DNA from: Krasilnikovozyma curviuscula
Taxonomy: Eukaryota > Basidiomycota > Tremellomycetes > Cystofilobasidiales > Mrakiaceae
Length of the DNA stretch: 64,000 bases
Assembly (NCBI GenBank): GCA_014825775.1
Contig: MVAQ01000112.1
Span: 1-64,000, forward strand
Direction: 5' to 3'
Shown here: piece by piece, positions 1-12,493 of the stretch
Position numbering within the stretch: the first letter of the stretch is position 1
Layout: the number at the start of each line of letters is the position of its first letter
Program-made: the position numbers and the translations under genes
Notes under the pieces: generated by a model
Seen by the model: only the letters and a program-made list of their open reading frames with translations
The model's database searches: none
Told to the model about the DNA's origin: nothing

Positions 1-681
1 GTGGAGGGATGGGTGGAATGCCTGGTGGAAGTCGAAGAAGACAACAAGCCCAGCCTGAACCAACGCCTAAACCAGCCGACATCGTCCGTCCGTTCCCCGT
101 GTCATTGGAGGATCTTTACAACGGCGCAGCTAAGAAGCTGAAGATTACGAGGAGACTGTTGAGTGGTGGTGAGGAGGAAAAGATTGTCACTGTCCAGATA
201 CGACCGGGATGGAAAGCTGGTACCAAAGTCAGGTGAGTGATAGCCGACTCGCTGAACTGATCGGGCTGAGTGCTGACGTCTGTTTTCTGATTTCATTCAC
301 AGGTACGACGGAATGGGAACAGAATTGCCCAACGGACCTTCTGCCGATGTTGTTTTCGAAATCGGCGAAAAACCACACGCGACCTTCAAACGACTAGACA
401 ACGACCTCGTCGTCACCCAAAAGCTCTCGCTCCTCGACGCCCTCACAGCCAAAGGAGGTAGCCGCACGATCCCCTTGCTCGATGGAACATCAACTACTGT
501 ACAAGTACCGACTGGCATCGTCAAGCCAGGCCAGGAGACGAGGGTCGCCAACTTCGGAATGCCCATCACGAAGAAGGACTCTATTAAGAAGAAGGGCGAC
601 TTGATTGTCAAGTGGGAGGTCGAGTTCCCAACGTCGCTGACACCCGCTCAGCAGGAAGGCTTGAAGAAGGTATTAGGTTAG
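1..681 (+). CDS. Type II (Sis1/DNAJB-like) Hsp40 co-chaperone, 3' part
   Basis: This is the C-terminal part of a class II J-protein that delivers unfolded clients to cytosolic Hsp70. The window starts inside the gene, so the J domain is missing. The visible frame opens with a Gly-rich stretch (MGGMPGGS), as expected of the G/F linker. The peptide-binding DnaJ_C module follows: FPVSLEDLYNGAAKKL, the KITRR strand and IQIRPGWKAGTK-type segment, then the second beta-sandwich (FKRLDNDLVV, LLDALT). The dimerisation tail ends in SLTPAQQEGLKKVLG. There is no Cys-rich zinc finger, which excludes the Ydj1/DnaJ type I class. One intron (233-302, GTGAGT...CACAG) restores the conserved R-Y-D-G-M-G junction. 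About 202 residues are visible. The family call is firm; the choice between Sis1 and its paralogues cannot be made without the J domain. Confidence 0.93.
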
Positions 682-1138
682 AGGTGATGATAGACATCTT
701 TTGATATAGGCATGGACGATCACATTAGTTTTTCACGATCGTTGTATTCCACCCACCGGTGCAAGATTTGTAAATTTGTCATCTAGTAAAATCCAGACTG
801 CTTCAAAGCAATGGCTTTTTATCAATACTAGAGCGTAACAGCAGGACCCGCTCACCGTACCTTTCGGTTCTCCCGTCAATGCGTGGGAGCGCGACCGCCA
901 AACGGCGCGTCCTGCTTTGATCTGCAAAGCTCGAATACAATCGGGTGCACCACTCTGTCTTTCTCAAACCTAACCATCAGTTGTTATTTTGGAGTAAAGC
1001 TAACACTACCTTCCAAATCATCAAAATTTCTAGATTCTCTTCCCGAAACTGGACGTTTCCGCTTCGAGCACTGTTTCGCCTCAAACCCCGTCAATTGAGC
1101 CACTGACGAAAGGTCAATGTGAAGTATATGCCAGCAAA
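682..1138. other. Intergenic: DnaJ 3' flank and Lgl promoter/leader
   Basis: Both neighbours point forward, so this 457-bp gap holds the DnaJ terminator region and the promoter and leader of the Lgl-like gene. The last 150 bases are pyrimidine-rich with several CTAAC/CTGAC-like words. No convincing ORF or RNA gene is visible. Confidence 0.5.
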
Positions 1139-4100
1139 ATGTTCAAGAAGGATAACAAGACTTCCATCTTTAGCGTTGACTTCACACAGAGTCTGAGGAC
1201 TCAGAACTTCTACAGGTTCGGGAAACTCAGAGAATTGGGATTTCCAGGTGAAGTTTCTGCCATCGCCTATGATCCCATAGCTGGTCTGTTAGCAATAGGT
1301 ACGACTTCCTGGCTCGTTTGATGTCATCCTCAATCAAAGACTTATTAGATTTTTGGTTGGATTGGGGTAGGCAGCGGTGCTGGGACGATCGATATCATTG
1401 GTGCTGCGCCAGTCCAAGTTCGAGTCTCAATATTCAACAAGCCAGCTGTTCCCTCTTCGTTAGGTCAGGTGGCAGTCAAGTTTCTGGCCTTCCACCCTGG
1501 CTTCAACCGACTTTGTGCGATAGGTAAGTAGCGATCACCAAGCTGTAGCAACTGCGGTTCTGCATACTGATTCGTCCCCTCTCGTGAAACATGCGAAACC
1601 GACAGACGCAGAGCAGACTCTCCATATTTGGGACCTGACATGCATAGATCCAAAGACCAAGATGCCTTGGAAGGAGAATACTAGCTCGTTGTTCGGTGCT
1701 GTAACGTGAGTCTGATACACACCTCCCACTCAGGGATCAAAGAGACCTGACACTTTGTGTCACAGGGCAATCGACTTCCCAAACCCCTCGACATCGCTGG
1801 TGAGCTCTCTCAACCTCATAGAATTATATCAAGGAACTGATTCATTATTTGTTTGTAGCTCCTCTGCACGCTCAAGGATGGCAACACTCTATTCCTCGAC
1901 TTGGCTCGCAGCGCGAACTTGCTGCATTATCGAATTCCAAACGTATGGTCAATGCACGAAGAACGGCTACGCAGAAGTGGCCTACCACCTATCCAGCAAC
2001 GGCTTGGCCCACCTATGGCTACAGGAGTCGCCGTGGTTAGTCCCTCCCAGCTTTACGCAGCTGTTGTCCTCCCCACACAGCGTCCCCCGAATTTAGAATT
2101 TAGCAAATGACCTCTCTTCTTGGAATTTTCATTTTGCAGAGTCCGAGGGATCTGAATCTTGTTTTGATAGGGTATGAAGGGGGTGTTATCATTTGGGATC
2201 TTACGAAACAGGTTGCGACGAGGACATATGAGCTTATCATCCCGCCAGGCGCGCCGGGTGGTGGAACTTATCAGGATGAAGAACTGTTCACGGAACGAGC
2301 ACCAACGGTCACCACTCTGTGTTGGAAACCTGACGGTTTAGTCTTTGCTGTCGGCTGTGAGTAACCGTCGACCTTAGTTTTGGCTCGCGATCGCGAACTG
2401 ACTCTCGGTATTACATTCTGACATCAGATGACGATGGGTGTATAGCGATCTGGGCTGTTGAGGATTCCGACAAGCCGCTTTCTGTCAGGACGGTGACTTT
2501 GGAAGATGTCAACATAGCTGATGCAGAGAGTTTGTTTGACTCTGGGGCTCTTCACAAAGGAGAAGAGTCAAATGGCGGTGGGCAGATTGATACAGCGATG
2601 GGACAAGGTGGAATCATCAAAGCACTGCCCAGGGAGGCGATCTTCAAACTCGCTTGGGTATCGTTCCCTGATCCACCATCTCTCAAAGCTCTAATTGCCG
2701 CTGGGGGATCACCAGCTGGTGAACCTGTCTCAGAAGCAACTCAGGACTACGCAGACAGAGGGGAGACGCTCCTGCTGGTCTTGGGTGGTCAACTTCCATC
2801 AGAACCTCAGGGCGTCAGTGTTCTTCAGTTCCCAGCCTACAAGCCTCCAACTGCAGCTATCAAAGCACCATCAAGTCCCGGTGGGGATGTCAAGATTTCC
2901 CCTGCTGTCAGACACGCCTTCCGGGACAGTCTTTCCATTACTGGCTCAACGTTCTACCCGACTGACGTCATCTGTGAAGACTTCCTACTCATTCCCAGAA
3001 ACAACCCTTACTACTCCCTCAACCACGACCCCGTCGCTATCCTCCTCGTTTTAGGAGCAGATCGATCCCTACCCAGGGTGCAAGCTCGCACGAATCAACG
3101 TGGGCTCAAAGCATGCACCTTTCCACCTCAGCGAAGCGACGATGCCCCAGTTAGCCCCGGTAGGAAGGAGTTCCTTACACCAGGAAACGAGTCTCTGATG
3201 GTTCCCATGACTCCAGCCCCCCTGTCACCTACAACGAATGGCCGCTCTGGATCCGTCCCTGGAACACCCGTCAGTCCTACATCTTGGGCGCTTAGAGCAT
3301 CACCAGTCCTCTACTCTCCTTCATTCATTGGTGCTGCTCCAAAGGTTGGAGAAGGTGGATTCGGAAAGTACAGACTGCCTGCAAATCTCTGGACTGGCGG
3401 AAACTCAGTGTTGGGCTTAGTGACATACACCCCTCCGGCGCATAGCTTTAGAAATTTGGTAATGTGGATGATCGAGAACGAGAAGAAGGAAGGAATGCCT
3501 AGGGTTCCGCTGAGGGGTGGTATTGCTTATCCTGACACTCAGACTCATGGAGCACCAGAACCTCTTTCGACGAAGGTGAGTTTAGGTCTGTTTGCCTGCT
3601 CTACAGTTTAGGTTGCTTATAAGTTCTCTATCTTAGTTGGAAGCTCATCGAATTTTGGTTACGCATCATATGGATGGTACTGTTCGATTTTACGATGTCG
3701 TAAGTAGGAGGATGCTCGCCAAATATAGTCGCTCTTTGCTGATTATTCAATGGCATTTCTAGTCACCTCATTTATTAGTCCTTCCTTCACCACTTCGCTT
3801 TGAGTATCCACAACCTCTGGGTCATCTCACCATTGATGTCAAGAAGATCCTATCACATCCATCGATCCAATACACGACAGCCGCTCGAACACTCGCCAAT
3901 TTCCCGAACAAAATCGCTATCCGTTCAGTCCATCTTTCATTGGAAACTCTTGAATGTGCTATAGCACTAGAGACCGGCCAAATCATTCTGACAAAATGGG
4001 CTGCCGCGAATCCAAACGCTGGTGACGAAGAGGCCAGCTTCAGATTCCCGGATTTCAACGATGGATTTGAGAGACCGGAAGAGCTGACAGACATCAGACA

Positions 4101-5924
4101 CATCGCTACGTACAAGGAGGATGGTTTCAAGCCTGTGTTCATCCTGGATGTTGGAAGAGGATATGTCGAGTCTGTTGCGATGAGTAACGTCGGTAAGTAA
4201 CAACTTCATCTACTTGTGATTGATCGGGACTTATTTCTTTTTCCTCAGGTTTCATGGCGGCCTCTTACTCCATGAACTCGATTGCAATAGTTGACTTGAG
4301 AGGTCCTGACGTCATATTGAGAGAGGGATTTGGAGAGTTTGGTGAGAAAGTAAAAAGGAAGGCCTCAGGTGAAACTCGACCTGCTGAGGCCAGCGCTGCT
4401 ACTTCCTTAAAGTTCACCATCTGTGGACTGGGAACAGGTCAGTCCTATTCTATGTTTGGGCGCACAGATGTTTGCTAATTTCCATTTCCTTCTCAGACCC
4501 CACTCCGGTTCCTCGCCTCATCATCAGCTATGAAAGAGGCCTCACCAAAATCTACAGTCTCATTCAAGTTCTCGGCGCCTGGATGGTAGACAAAAAGGCA
4601 ATCACATTCACCAACGAGAGCCTAGCCTATCCTCTGACTTCCTACATGCTCGATCCTGACTCTGGAGAACAGATCGAAGGAACAGCTGAGTCCCTTCAGG
4701 CAGCAATGCGAGCAGCCGAGAATCCAAGTCAGAAGCCACCTCCTCCTAGGAACCACTGTATCTGGATCATGGCAGCTCGAAGGAGTATTCGCGCTCAACT
4801 CAACATTAGTGGTGACCGAATAGCAAAGATGTAAGTATCAGCCTCGCTTGTTTTGAGTTCCACTAGCCCTGATCGGTTTTCGTTGTAGTGAGCTGGAGGA
4901 ATACCTTCGCTTCACTTCGCTGGTCCAGCGACACGGAAACAAGGTACTGATTGCTATCACCGAATCTGGGACTGCATTTATTTACTCCGTCCCGTGAGTA
5001 AATCTTGCTCATTCTAATGCTCTGTGGCCATATCACCGACGACGTTGTTTCTTCAGAATGCTCGAGCTGGTTTTGAGACTCCCCTTGCAGTAAGCAAATT
5101 TTGTGACCTTTGATAGTATGAGCTACCTCTAACCTTTCTTTTGCCTCCAGACTACCCATGGGTCGAATATCAATGGACCCAACATCTGGTGACTACTTCG
5201 AGCAGCTTTCTCCTGTCGATATCGAGCTTCGCACCTTGTTCGATTTCCGTAAACCACTAGCTCCCAATAACGTTTATAATAGCTTGAAGAGAGTCATTCC
5301 GGCACAACCTCTTCCTGTATCTTCTTCGTATCTAGGTTCCTGGCTTGGCTCTTGGGTGGGTGGTGCTTTGACAGGTGCTCAAATTGATGCAATGAGTAAG
5401 TTTTTAGAACCAGATCTTGATTTGGGTGATGATCATGCTGACCATCTTTGTAAGTACAGTTTGTGGTGCTAATCGACCTCCAGTGAAGGACCGACCGACA
5501 TTTTTACCTCCAAAGGAATACGTTGCTGCTACTACTCGACCTGCACTCCCTCAAACCAAATCACAAGCTGCAAAGAGAGTTCCTCAAGTTGACAAGAGAG
5601 AAAGAGCTGACGCCTACAAGGAGATGACCCAAGCGGCTGAGGAGAGAGGTGATTTGCTTGGTGATCTCAGCGAGACTGTGAGTTGTTTCTTTTGTGTTGC
5701 CTTTGATGATCACTCATCTAATTTACTTCTTCGTTGTAGATGCAAAATATGGGACGTAATGCAAGTGATCTAGTTAGTCAGGCGAAGAAAGCGGCGGTAA
5801 GCACTCCGTGCGTCTCTGTGCGCTACTTGTTTGAATCTAACTGTAATTTGTTCCTTTGCGAGTATAGATGAAAGAGTCGGCGAAGGGGACCGCGAAAGGG
5901 TTCCTTGGTGGCCTGGGATTGTAG
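1139..5924 (+). CDS. Lethal giant larvae / Sro7 / tomosyn WD40 protein
   Basis: Lgl-family proteins bind Q-SNAREs and exocytic regulators and control polarised vesicle fusion at the plasma membrane. The N-terminus has the family opening: a GFPGEVSAIAYDPIAGLLAIG strand, then a SGAGTIDIIG turn and a beta-propeller with IHIWDL- and VIIWDLTKQV-type WD blades. The middle carries a long Ser/Pro-rich loop (about 3130-3300) and a second set of blades (YFRFYDV-like exon near 3690, FILDVGRGYVESVAM near 4140). The last exons encode an R-SNARE-like coiled coil (DKRERADAYKEM, AAEERGDLLGDLSETMQNM) and a Gly-rich tail, as in tomosyn. I count 16 introns, including a short exon near 5057-5089 (MLELVLRLPL). 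The start ATG directly precedes FKKDNKTSIFSVDF. Expected length is about 1,200 residues. Sro7-type and tomosyn-type orthology are not separated here. Confidence 0.9.
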
Positions 5925-6472
5925 CGTTGTTTTGGTGTCTTTTCTGCAGTTAAATCTTCTTCCGTCTCTTCCGCACTCAGTATTCCCTTCCGATGATATC
6001 CAGGTAGCCAACCCAACAGTCAATATGAACTTATGACCCCGTCGTGAATTTTGCAAGTCTCTAATGTTTCCTCTGAGAACTCCTGTGACGCATATCAACC
6101 TGAAGACAAAAGGTGATTGAGATGGGTCAAATTCTCGGGTGCAAGAATTTAACTTAAGAAGAATCAATTCAACGGTAAACATTGCATCAGAGTACGTAAA
6201 GTAAGAAAAGATGATGAAAAAAGATATCCCAGAACCCCAAAAGCCAGTTTGAAGAAGAGGTCAGCAGCAAAGTGAAAAGAGAAGCGGAAGATGAAACAAT
6301 TGGATAGAAGAAACAATAATCATCTGACAGCGCTGTTTACAGAAGGAAAAGAAAGGAGACTTGAAACGAGTTTCAAAAAACCAGCTTTGTTTTGGTGGGC
6401 AAAAGCAGATGTTCGAAAAGCGAAGGGGTATAGTCTAGACTTATCGTGAAAGAAAGTGAAGATAGGATTTAT
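5925..6472. other. Convergent intergenic region
   Basis: The Lgl-like gene ends from the left and the Asl1-like gene ends from the right, so this 548-bp gap should hold two 3' UTRs. It is A-rich on the forward strand (many GAAAAG/GAAGA words between 6180 and 6400). No ORF with coding character is seen. Confidence 0.5.
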
Positions 6473-8484
6473 TTAGTGGTAAGCTGAGATAGCGCTGAGG
6501 TAAGTTTGTCCGGAAGCGCTGTTGTACAGGAGAGCATTAGTAAAAAAATGAGGTACAGAGATGATGAGCACGTGAAATCTACTTACGAGAGCGCCCCGTT
6601 TGAAACAGTTGGCCACATAGTACCCAAACCAGCACCATCAGAGTAACCGTAACCAATGACTCTAGAGTCACCTTCGAAGAGGGCGACAATATCGTAAATG
6701 AATTGGTTGATTTGGCTCTGGTCGGAGCAGACTGTCCAGGTAGAGTCGTCAACTGGAGTAGAGAAAAGAAGGATCAAGGAAGAGAGCGAAACAGCGTTAG
6801 ATGCTTGAAGTGTTTGAAACGTGAAAGCAATCTACAGGGTGTAAGACAGCGCTGCTACGTACCACAAGCAAACTCAGAAACCCAGATTGGCTTTCCGTAA
6901 GTGTTGTAGTAGTGATCCAAGTCAAGGTAGACACCGGCCATGGAGTTCTTGTTGACGTGAATCTAGATAGATCGATCGAACAATGCCCAAAAGAGAGAGA
7001 ACATATTAGCAAATCGCTTTTATCTTGATCCCGGAAATATCGACAGCAGAACGGGAAAGCACTCACGTTGGTGAAATCCCAGTCTCTGGTGATCAAAGCC
7101 TTGAAAGGAGTCAACCAGGTCTCATCGGCTTGCTCTGCAAAGCGGGAAGAAAAGTAAGTCAAAGTGGTTTCAGTTTCTGGTGGCGCAAACGTCATAACCT
7201 TATGTGGGGATGAAAAGTAAACACGTACTGCACATGGATGGAGATCCAAGCAAGGAACCCTTTTCACCAAATGGAACAATGACAGAGTTCCAGAGGTTGG
7301 CACCGGTGGTGTAGTCGAAGTCGGCAGAACCTATGCGCGCCAGCGACAGCAGAAAACAAAGCACGCCACGAAAAGAGCCAAGGATACGAAAACACACACA
7401 ACGTTGTCAGTGGGACACTTTTGAAGTGCGCATAGGAAAATGGACGAACCAGAGGTGGAACAATCAGGCTCTTCAAATCCAAAGATGTACTTTGGAGTGT
7501 AAGAGAGCGCCTTGAAAGCAGCGAGTCTGGAGGCGTCGGTCGAGTCAACGTCACCGTCACCCCAAAGCATGTTAATATAAGTTGGAGTTCCAGAGTGAGA
7601 AGAAGCACCATCCGCATTCCTATTTTGAGGGAGAAAGTTGAAGAAGATTCAAGGAAAGAAACGCGAAAATCACGTTCGTTAGCCAAGGAAACGAGGGTCG
7701 AGTTTTGAATGAAAACTCAAGTTGCTCTCTCCGTGGTTTTGAAAAGGCAAGCCTAGCTACACGAATGAAAAGGAGGAGGCACTCACCAATCGTACCACCA
7801 ACCAATGTGGTTCTGCATCCAGTCGTAAGAGTCACCACCAGCGATACCAGCCTTGATGCCATTTGGAGCGGCGATTGCTGCTGCACTGATGGTTCCAGTG
7901 CTGGCAGTAGTTGTAGCAGCAGCAGCAGAGGTTGAGGTCTGTAGATTAACAAATGACAAAGGGCAAAATGCGGTTTCTCAGTTTCGGTGTCACAAAAGGA
8001 AAAATAGGGTTCGTCACAGGGGGGAGGGGGTCCTGTGAAAATCGAGAAGTGAACGCACAGTAGCCGCAGCCGAGGTTTTAGAAGTCGTCGTTGGAGCGAC
8101 CCAGGTCGAGGTAGATGAGGTAGTTGGAGCAACCCAAACTGAGGATGAGGATGATGATGAGGAGAAGCTTGAGGAAGCAGCAGCGCTGGACCATTGAGCG
8201 GCAGAGCTTGAAGCATACCCCTGTGAAGCAGAGGAGGCATAAGCAACGCTCGAAGCAACGACAGCGGCAGCAGTGGTATTAGTTCTAATCTTGCACAAAG
8301 ATCCATCGGCTCTCTTCTTGATCCTCATAGGCTGGCGGACTGGCGAGACTGGAGCGTTTGGGACTGGGGCGCGCTTGACGTTGTGTCGTCGAGCATGGGC
8401 GATATCGTGCTGGTTGTTGGCTTCAGCTGGGAGGAGCATGGCCAGGTAGGCAACCACTGGGACAAGGGAGGTGAAGGCGACCAT
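6473..8484 (-). CDS. Secreted Asl1-like glycosyl hydrolase (GH128-type catalytic core)
   Basis: This is a predicted extracellular or wall-bound beta-glucan hydrolase of the Glyco_hydro_cc family (S. pombe Asl1-like). It starts with a signal peptide (MVAFTSLVPVVAYLAMLLPAEA). A short basic segment follows, then a Ser/Thr/Ala-rich linker of about 100 residues (poly-Ser near 8160, with the repeat WVAPTT). The catalytic domain begins at GIAGGDSYDW and carries NHIGWWYDW, INMLWGDGD, the acid/base motif FGFEEPDC and the nucleophile motif WVSEFAC. It ends with a WPTVSNGALS stretch and a short last exon finishing SAISAYH. About 7 introns were read. The last one has a CTAAT branch site and an ACAG acceptor, giving the stop at 6473. 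The Ser/Thr linker implies O-mannosylation and wall retention (inference). Family confidence is high; substrate is inferred. Confidence 0.88.
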
Positions 8485-9787
8485 TGTGATTTAGATTTTT
8501 TTTCCTTGCCGGGCGATTTTCTTTGGGCAACGTTGGATGTGTTTTTTGGTGTGAACGAAGGTGGGCTGTCGAGTAGACGTCGAGGCTATCAGGAAGAGAA
8601 TAAACCTGAGAGAGAGAGAGAGATTGAAGTCCTATAGAGCCAGCTGTTCTAGGATTCAATGGTTTGGGAGTCGTTGTTGAAGGACAAGCGAAATGGCCAG
8701 AACTCCTTTGATGGATCGAGGCGGTCACTTCCCTTTTTTGGAGAGATCAAAATTTTGAATTTCTTTTTTTGCTGCTTGCTTGCTTGATAGGGCTGAAAGG
8801 GATGCAATATATGTATGTTGAAGGAAAAGTAGCAGAAGGATTATGTCTTGTACAAAAATACTGGAAAAGCAGATGTTATTTTTCTCGCGTTTGCGGCGGC
8901 GGACGCACAGGACGCGTCGCAGCACAAAGCTTGGAGGCAAATCAAATCTCCTGAGGATCTAGGTAACGCAATCATTGAATGATTGAATGGAGGAGCCTCC
9001 GTTGTAGTTCAGGAGGGGGAATGGGACAAAGAGAGTGCTCATCTTTCATTTTCCAGTGGGGCATAGCAGGCTTGTCATCAGAGTCTCGATCAGGTTCAAG
9101 ATGATTTACATATTCACTCCCTTCCAAACTCCAGACAGTTGCAGACATTCCGTAATGATTTCATCTCTGGAAGGACTTGCGCTGGGATCGCGATTCGAGC
9201 ACAGCTGGCCCATCGCAGTCGAGGACGCGCAGTTCCCAGATCTCCCAAAGAGACGAAGAGAAGGAACAGGCGCAGGTACAATTCTGTGTTCAAGTATGTA
9301 TTTGTTTTGTTTTCTTCTGGAGATCTGGAAGGTTCCATTCTGAACGTTTTGTTCTTGCGCTTGAGAACAAGCGACGTTCAACACGACAGATCGTGCGTCG
9401 GACAACAGCCACTGCAATACCATACAATCGCCAAGGTCAATAGCTCCGTCACTCGTAGATGATATTCAAAGATACTTTCTACTCGACCAACCTACTTGCA
9501 TCTAGAGGGGGAAAATACGATAAACTTTATTTATTTTCTGGACGGATGTGGTTGAGTGATTTTCAGATATCCTCTGTTGGCTGCTGACCCTCAGCTGGGA
9601 ATATTTACAAGTATTTGGCCATCTTCTCCAAACCCCATCTACAACCTACCATCTTCACCTACCAACCCAACTTCTGTGTCTGACGAGAATCGAGTTCTTC
9701 AGATATCACGCTCGCCACTCCACTCCTTCCGCCGCCCGGTAACTCAAACCTCAACTTCCATCTTTCCAGCACATAGCACGCAATAGC
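8485..9787. other. Divergent intergenic region with a possible small gene
   Basis: This 1.3-kb region separates the divergent Asl1-like and LRR genes. An (AG)n tract lies at about 8608-8622, in the Asl1-like leader. The last 240 bases before 9788 are strongly C/T-rich, as expected for the LRR gene leader. Around 9152-9463 on the forward strand there is a coding-like stretch (MISSLEGLALGSRF..., then a GTACAA donor-like site). No gene model closes cleanly; it is listed as a finding rather than as a CDS. Confidence 0.4.
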
Positions 9788-12428
9788 ATGACGATAGCAT
9801 CTAGTCAACGTCAAGCTCCCTCGACCCCACGTGCGAAATCCACGCCTGGACGATCAACCTCGCCGGTCAAACGAGCATCCGCTCCTTCCAGGGGCGAGGG
9901 AAGCACCACGCCAGCTCGAATCTCCATCAAAGACCAAATAGCGGCCCTGAGAGCATCCCAAGGCACCCCGGATGCCAAAGGAAGCTCTTCGTCTGTTGGA
10001 ACGACCCCCAGGAACAGAGGTGGTAGCTCAACGCCTCTGTTTGCCAAACCGCCTAGCATGGCTGAGGTGGTGAGGAAAGCAGGACAAACAGGTTCGTCCA
10101 TCAGCCTCCTCCATGCCACATAACTATTTTTACTGAGCCAACCATCTTGTTCTACAAGGCAAACTCCTCCTCCAGCCGTCCTCCCCACCTCTAAAGCACC
10201 TCCCGCCGCAACTTTACTCAACCCTCCTCGGAATCCCCATCAACGAGCTCTCCCGCCCCCCACCAACAAGGAACGTACTTGCGAAAGACCACAACACGAC
10301 ACCTGTCAAGGGTATGGGTTCGCTTTCGCTGGTGGACGACGACGAGCCTGAGGATCCGTTCAAAACTGAGGAGGAGGACTGGGGAAAGCCGTTCACCCTC
10401 GGAGGTACAGATCTTAGCGTGTTGAAGGTAATGAATCAGGAACTGGAGGACGTGGAAATGGAGCTGGGCTTGTTTGGTGGGCTCAAGGTCGTCGATGTGA
10501 GTATTCTTCTCTTTTTAAGTTCTAGCGCTGTCTCCCACTAACAGAAGGTCTCTTACTGTAGTTCCGACATAATAATCTATCGAAGTTGCCGGAGAGCTTT
10601 GCGAATCTGAGTATTCTGACAAGCTTGAATTTATCGTATGTCTGCGATCCTTTGCCAGTGACTCTGTACACTTGCATCCTTACCTGACTCGACTCTTGAT
10701 CTTTGTCAGCCATAACCCGCTGATTGAGATTCCAGCAATTCTCACTCATCTTCCATCATTGATCGATCTGGATCTCTCTCATTGTGGTATTACCTCACTA
10801 TCGTTCATCATCCCAACACTCTCACCCGCTTCAGACGATTTCTTCTCCTTTGGTCAATCCACCTTACCACCGACCGAACCGCTGCCCAAGTTGAAGACGC
10901 TCCTACTTAACGACAACGAACTAACATCTTCAAGCCTCCCACCAGCAGGTAGCTGGCCGAAGAACATCATCAGGCTCGACCTATCTCGAAATCCGCTGCT
11001 GCCCTTTGGACAAGGCGGTGAATTCTCCCTTTCGCCTGCTGTGACATCAATTACCCAGCTCAGAAAACTCTCCATCAGAAACTGCAACTGTTCCTCCCTC
11101 TCTTCGAAAGGCAGAGCTTCGCTACGAAACATCATTGACGTTGACATGGGCGGCAACTCACTTCTTTCTTCCTGCGTCGAAGATCTCACCACCGGCTGGG
11201 CTCAAGACGTCACATTGTCCAGCATTGACAAATCCTTCGAAACTCACTCTGGAATCAACATCGTTCTGGACGCCCACCTCTTGCCTCAAGCTGCAGAACC
11301 AATGTCCCGTGGGTCTTCGAGGATGTCGAATCGAAGTCTGTTCGTTGACGAGGATGGGAACGACAATGGCGGTGATCTCGGGAGAGATCAGTGGGGTCTA
11401 CCAATTTTGCCAGCCGTTGGTAAAAACAAGCAGCAACAGCCTGAAGCTCCGCTGGCGATCGAACGACCAAAGCAGTTGATTGATGACTTTGATTTTGGAC
11501 TGCCAATGAGTGAGCACGAGGCGAGGATGGCTCGGAACAGAGCTGCTGCTGCTGAGAATCGGGCTGCAGCTCAGGCCACTTCCATGTCTAGAAACACATC
11601 GGCGACCGGTAGTGCTCGAAATGCGAGTCCTGTGATGGGCGGATCTGATTTCTTTTCGACGACAACAACCAGCGCAGACAACGACAGCAGCAACATCTAC
11701 TCCTCGTTATGCATTTCGAAAACTCAAACTTTCAAGACGGTCTCATCCTCAGTGGTACCAGATTCCAAACTCGACTTGTCCATCCTCGCAGAATCGTCTT
11801 GGGCGGTGAATGATATGAAGTACTTCTCTCTCCAAGGCCGCGCAATCAGATCAATTATCTTCTCCCCCAGCATCACCTTCCCTAAAGTTGAGTCCATCTC
11901 AATAACAGGTACACCTATACGTCTATCGCTCAGAGATGTTCTCAACACCTTTCCCAACGCAACCACCGTCGATCTGTCGGAGACTAGTTTGTCCTCCATT
12001 GAAGGTATTAGTAAGCTAGGGAAGTCAGTGAAGAAGTATGCGTTAAGAGCCTGCGGGATCAAAGACATTGGTGAGCTAGAAGATGTTGCGAGGAAAACGA
12101 GAGACGGTGAGAGGTGGGAGTGCACGAGTTTGGATTTGTGTGATAATCAGATCGAGAAGGTGAATTCCCATGTGTGCTTTGTTTCAGATTGGTAAATATG
12201 CTTGACTGACGGACCTCCCAAATCTAGCTCGATTCAGTACTGGGTTATCTACCTCTGAGTGAGTTCTTGGTGGATCGTAATTTGTTCAGAACGCCGTGAG
12301 TGCGACTCTCCTTTCAAGAAAGATGGGTCCTCACTGACTACAATAAATGGGATTTCAGTCACAGGAGAGTTTACGAAAAAGGCACTGCTTCTCTTCTTCA
12401 ATGGTTAAAGGAGCGGATAATAGAATGA
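9788..12428 (+). CDS. Leucine-rich repeat protein, LRRC40-like
   Basis: This is an intracellular LRR protein, probably a protein-interaction scaffold. Its function in fungi is not established. The N-terminus is a disordered basic Ser/Thr/Pro-rich region (MTIASSQRQAPSTPRAKS) containing an ISIKDQIAALRAS helix. Canonical LRRs follow: LSKLPESFANLSILTSLNLS, NPLIEIPAILTHLPSLIDLD and further degenerate copies. A long low-complexity insert (about 11300-11700, Ala/Arg-rich with ENRAAAQA) separates them from a second LRR set. The tail (LPLSEFLVDRN, then YEKGTASLLQWLKERI) closely resembles the C-terminal cap of metazoan LRRC40, which is the basis of the call. About 6 introns were read. The start follows a long C/T-rich leader. 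No catalytic domain is visible. Confidence 0.8.
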
Positions 12429-12493
12429 GTTAAGATAAATAATAAGCGCTTTCGTATAAAGTAATTGGAATATCATTCGAATAGCTGTCCCTT

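Noticed and set aside
7264..7686. Reverse ORF of 140 codons across the Asl1-like catalytic region
   Set aside because: It runs through introns and in the wrong frame relative to the FGFEEPD and WVSEFAC motifs.
8014..8306. Long reverse ORF (about 228 codons at 7620-8306) rich in Leu/Pro overlapping the Asl1-like gene
   Set aside because: It is the out-of-frame shadow of the Ser/Ala-rich exon of the Asl1-like gene; the signal peptide and catalytic motifs lie in the other frame.
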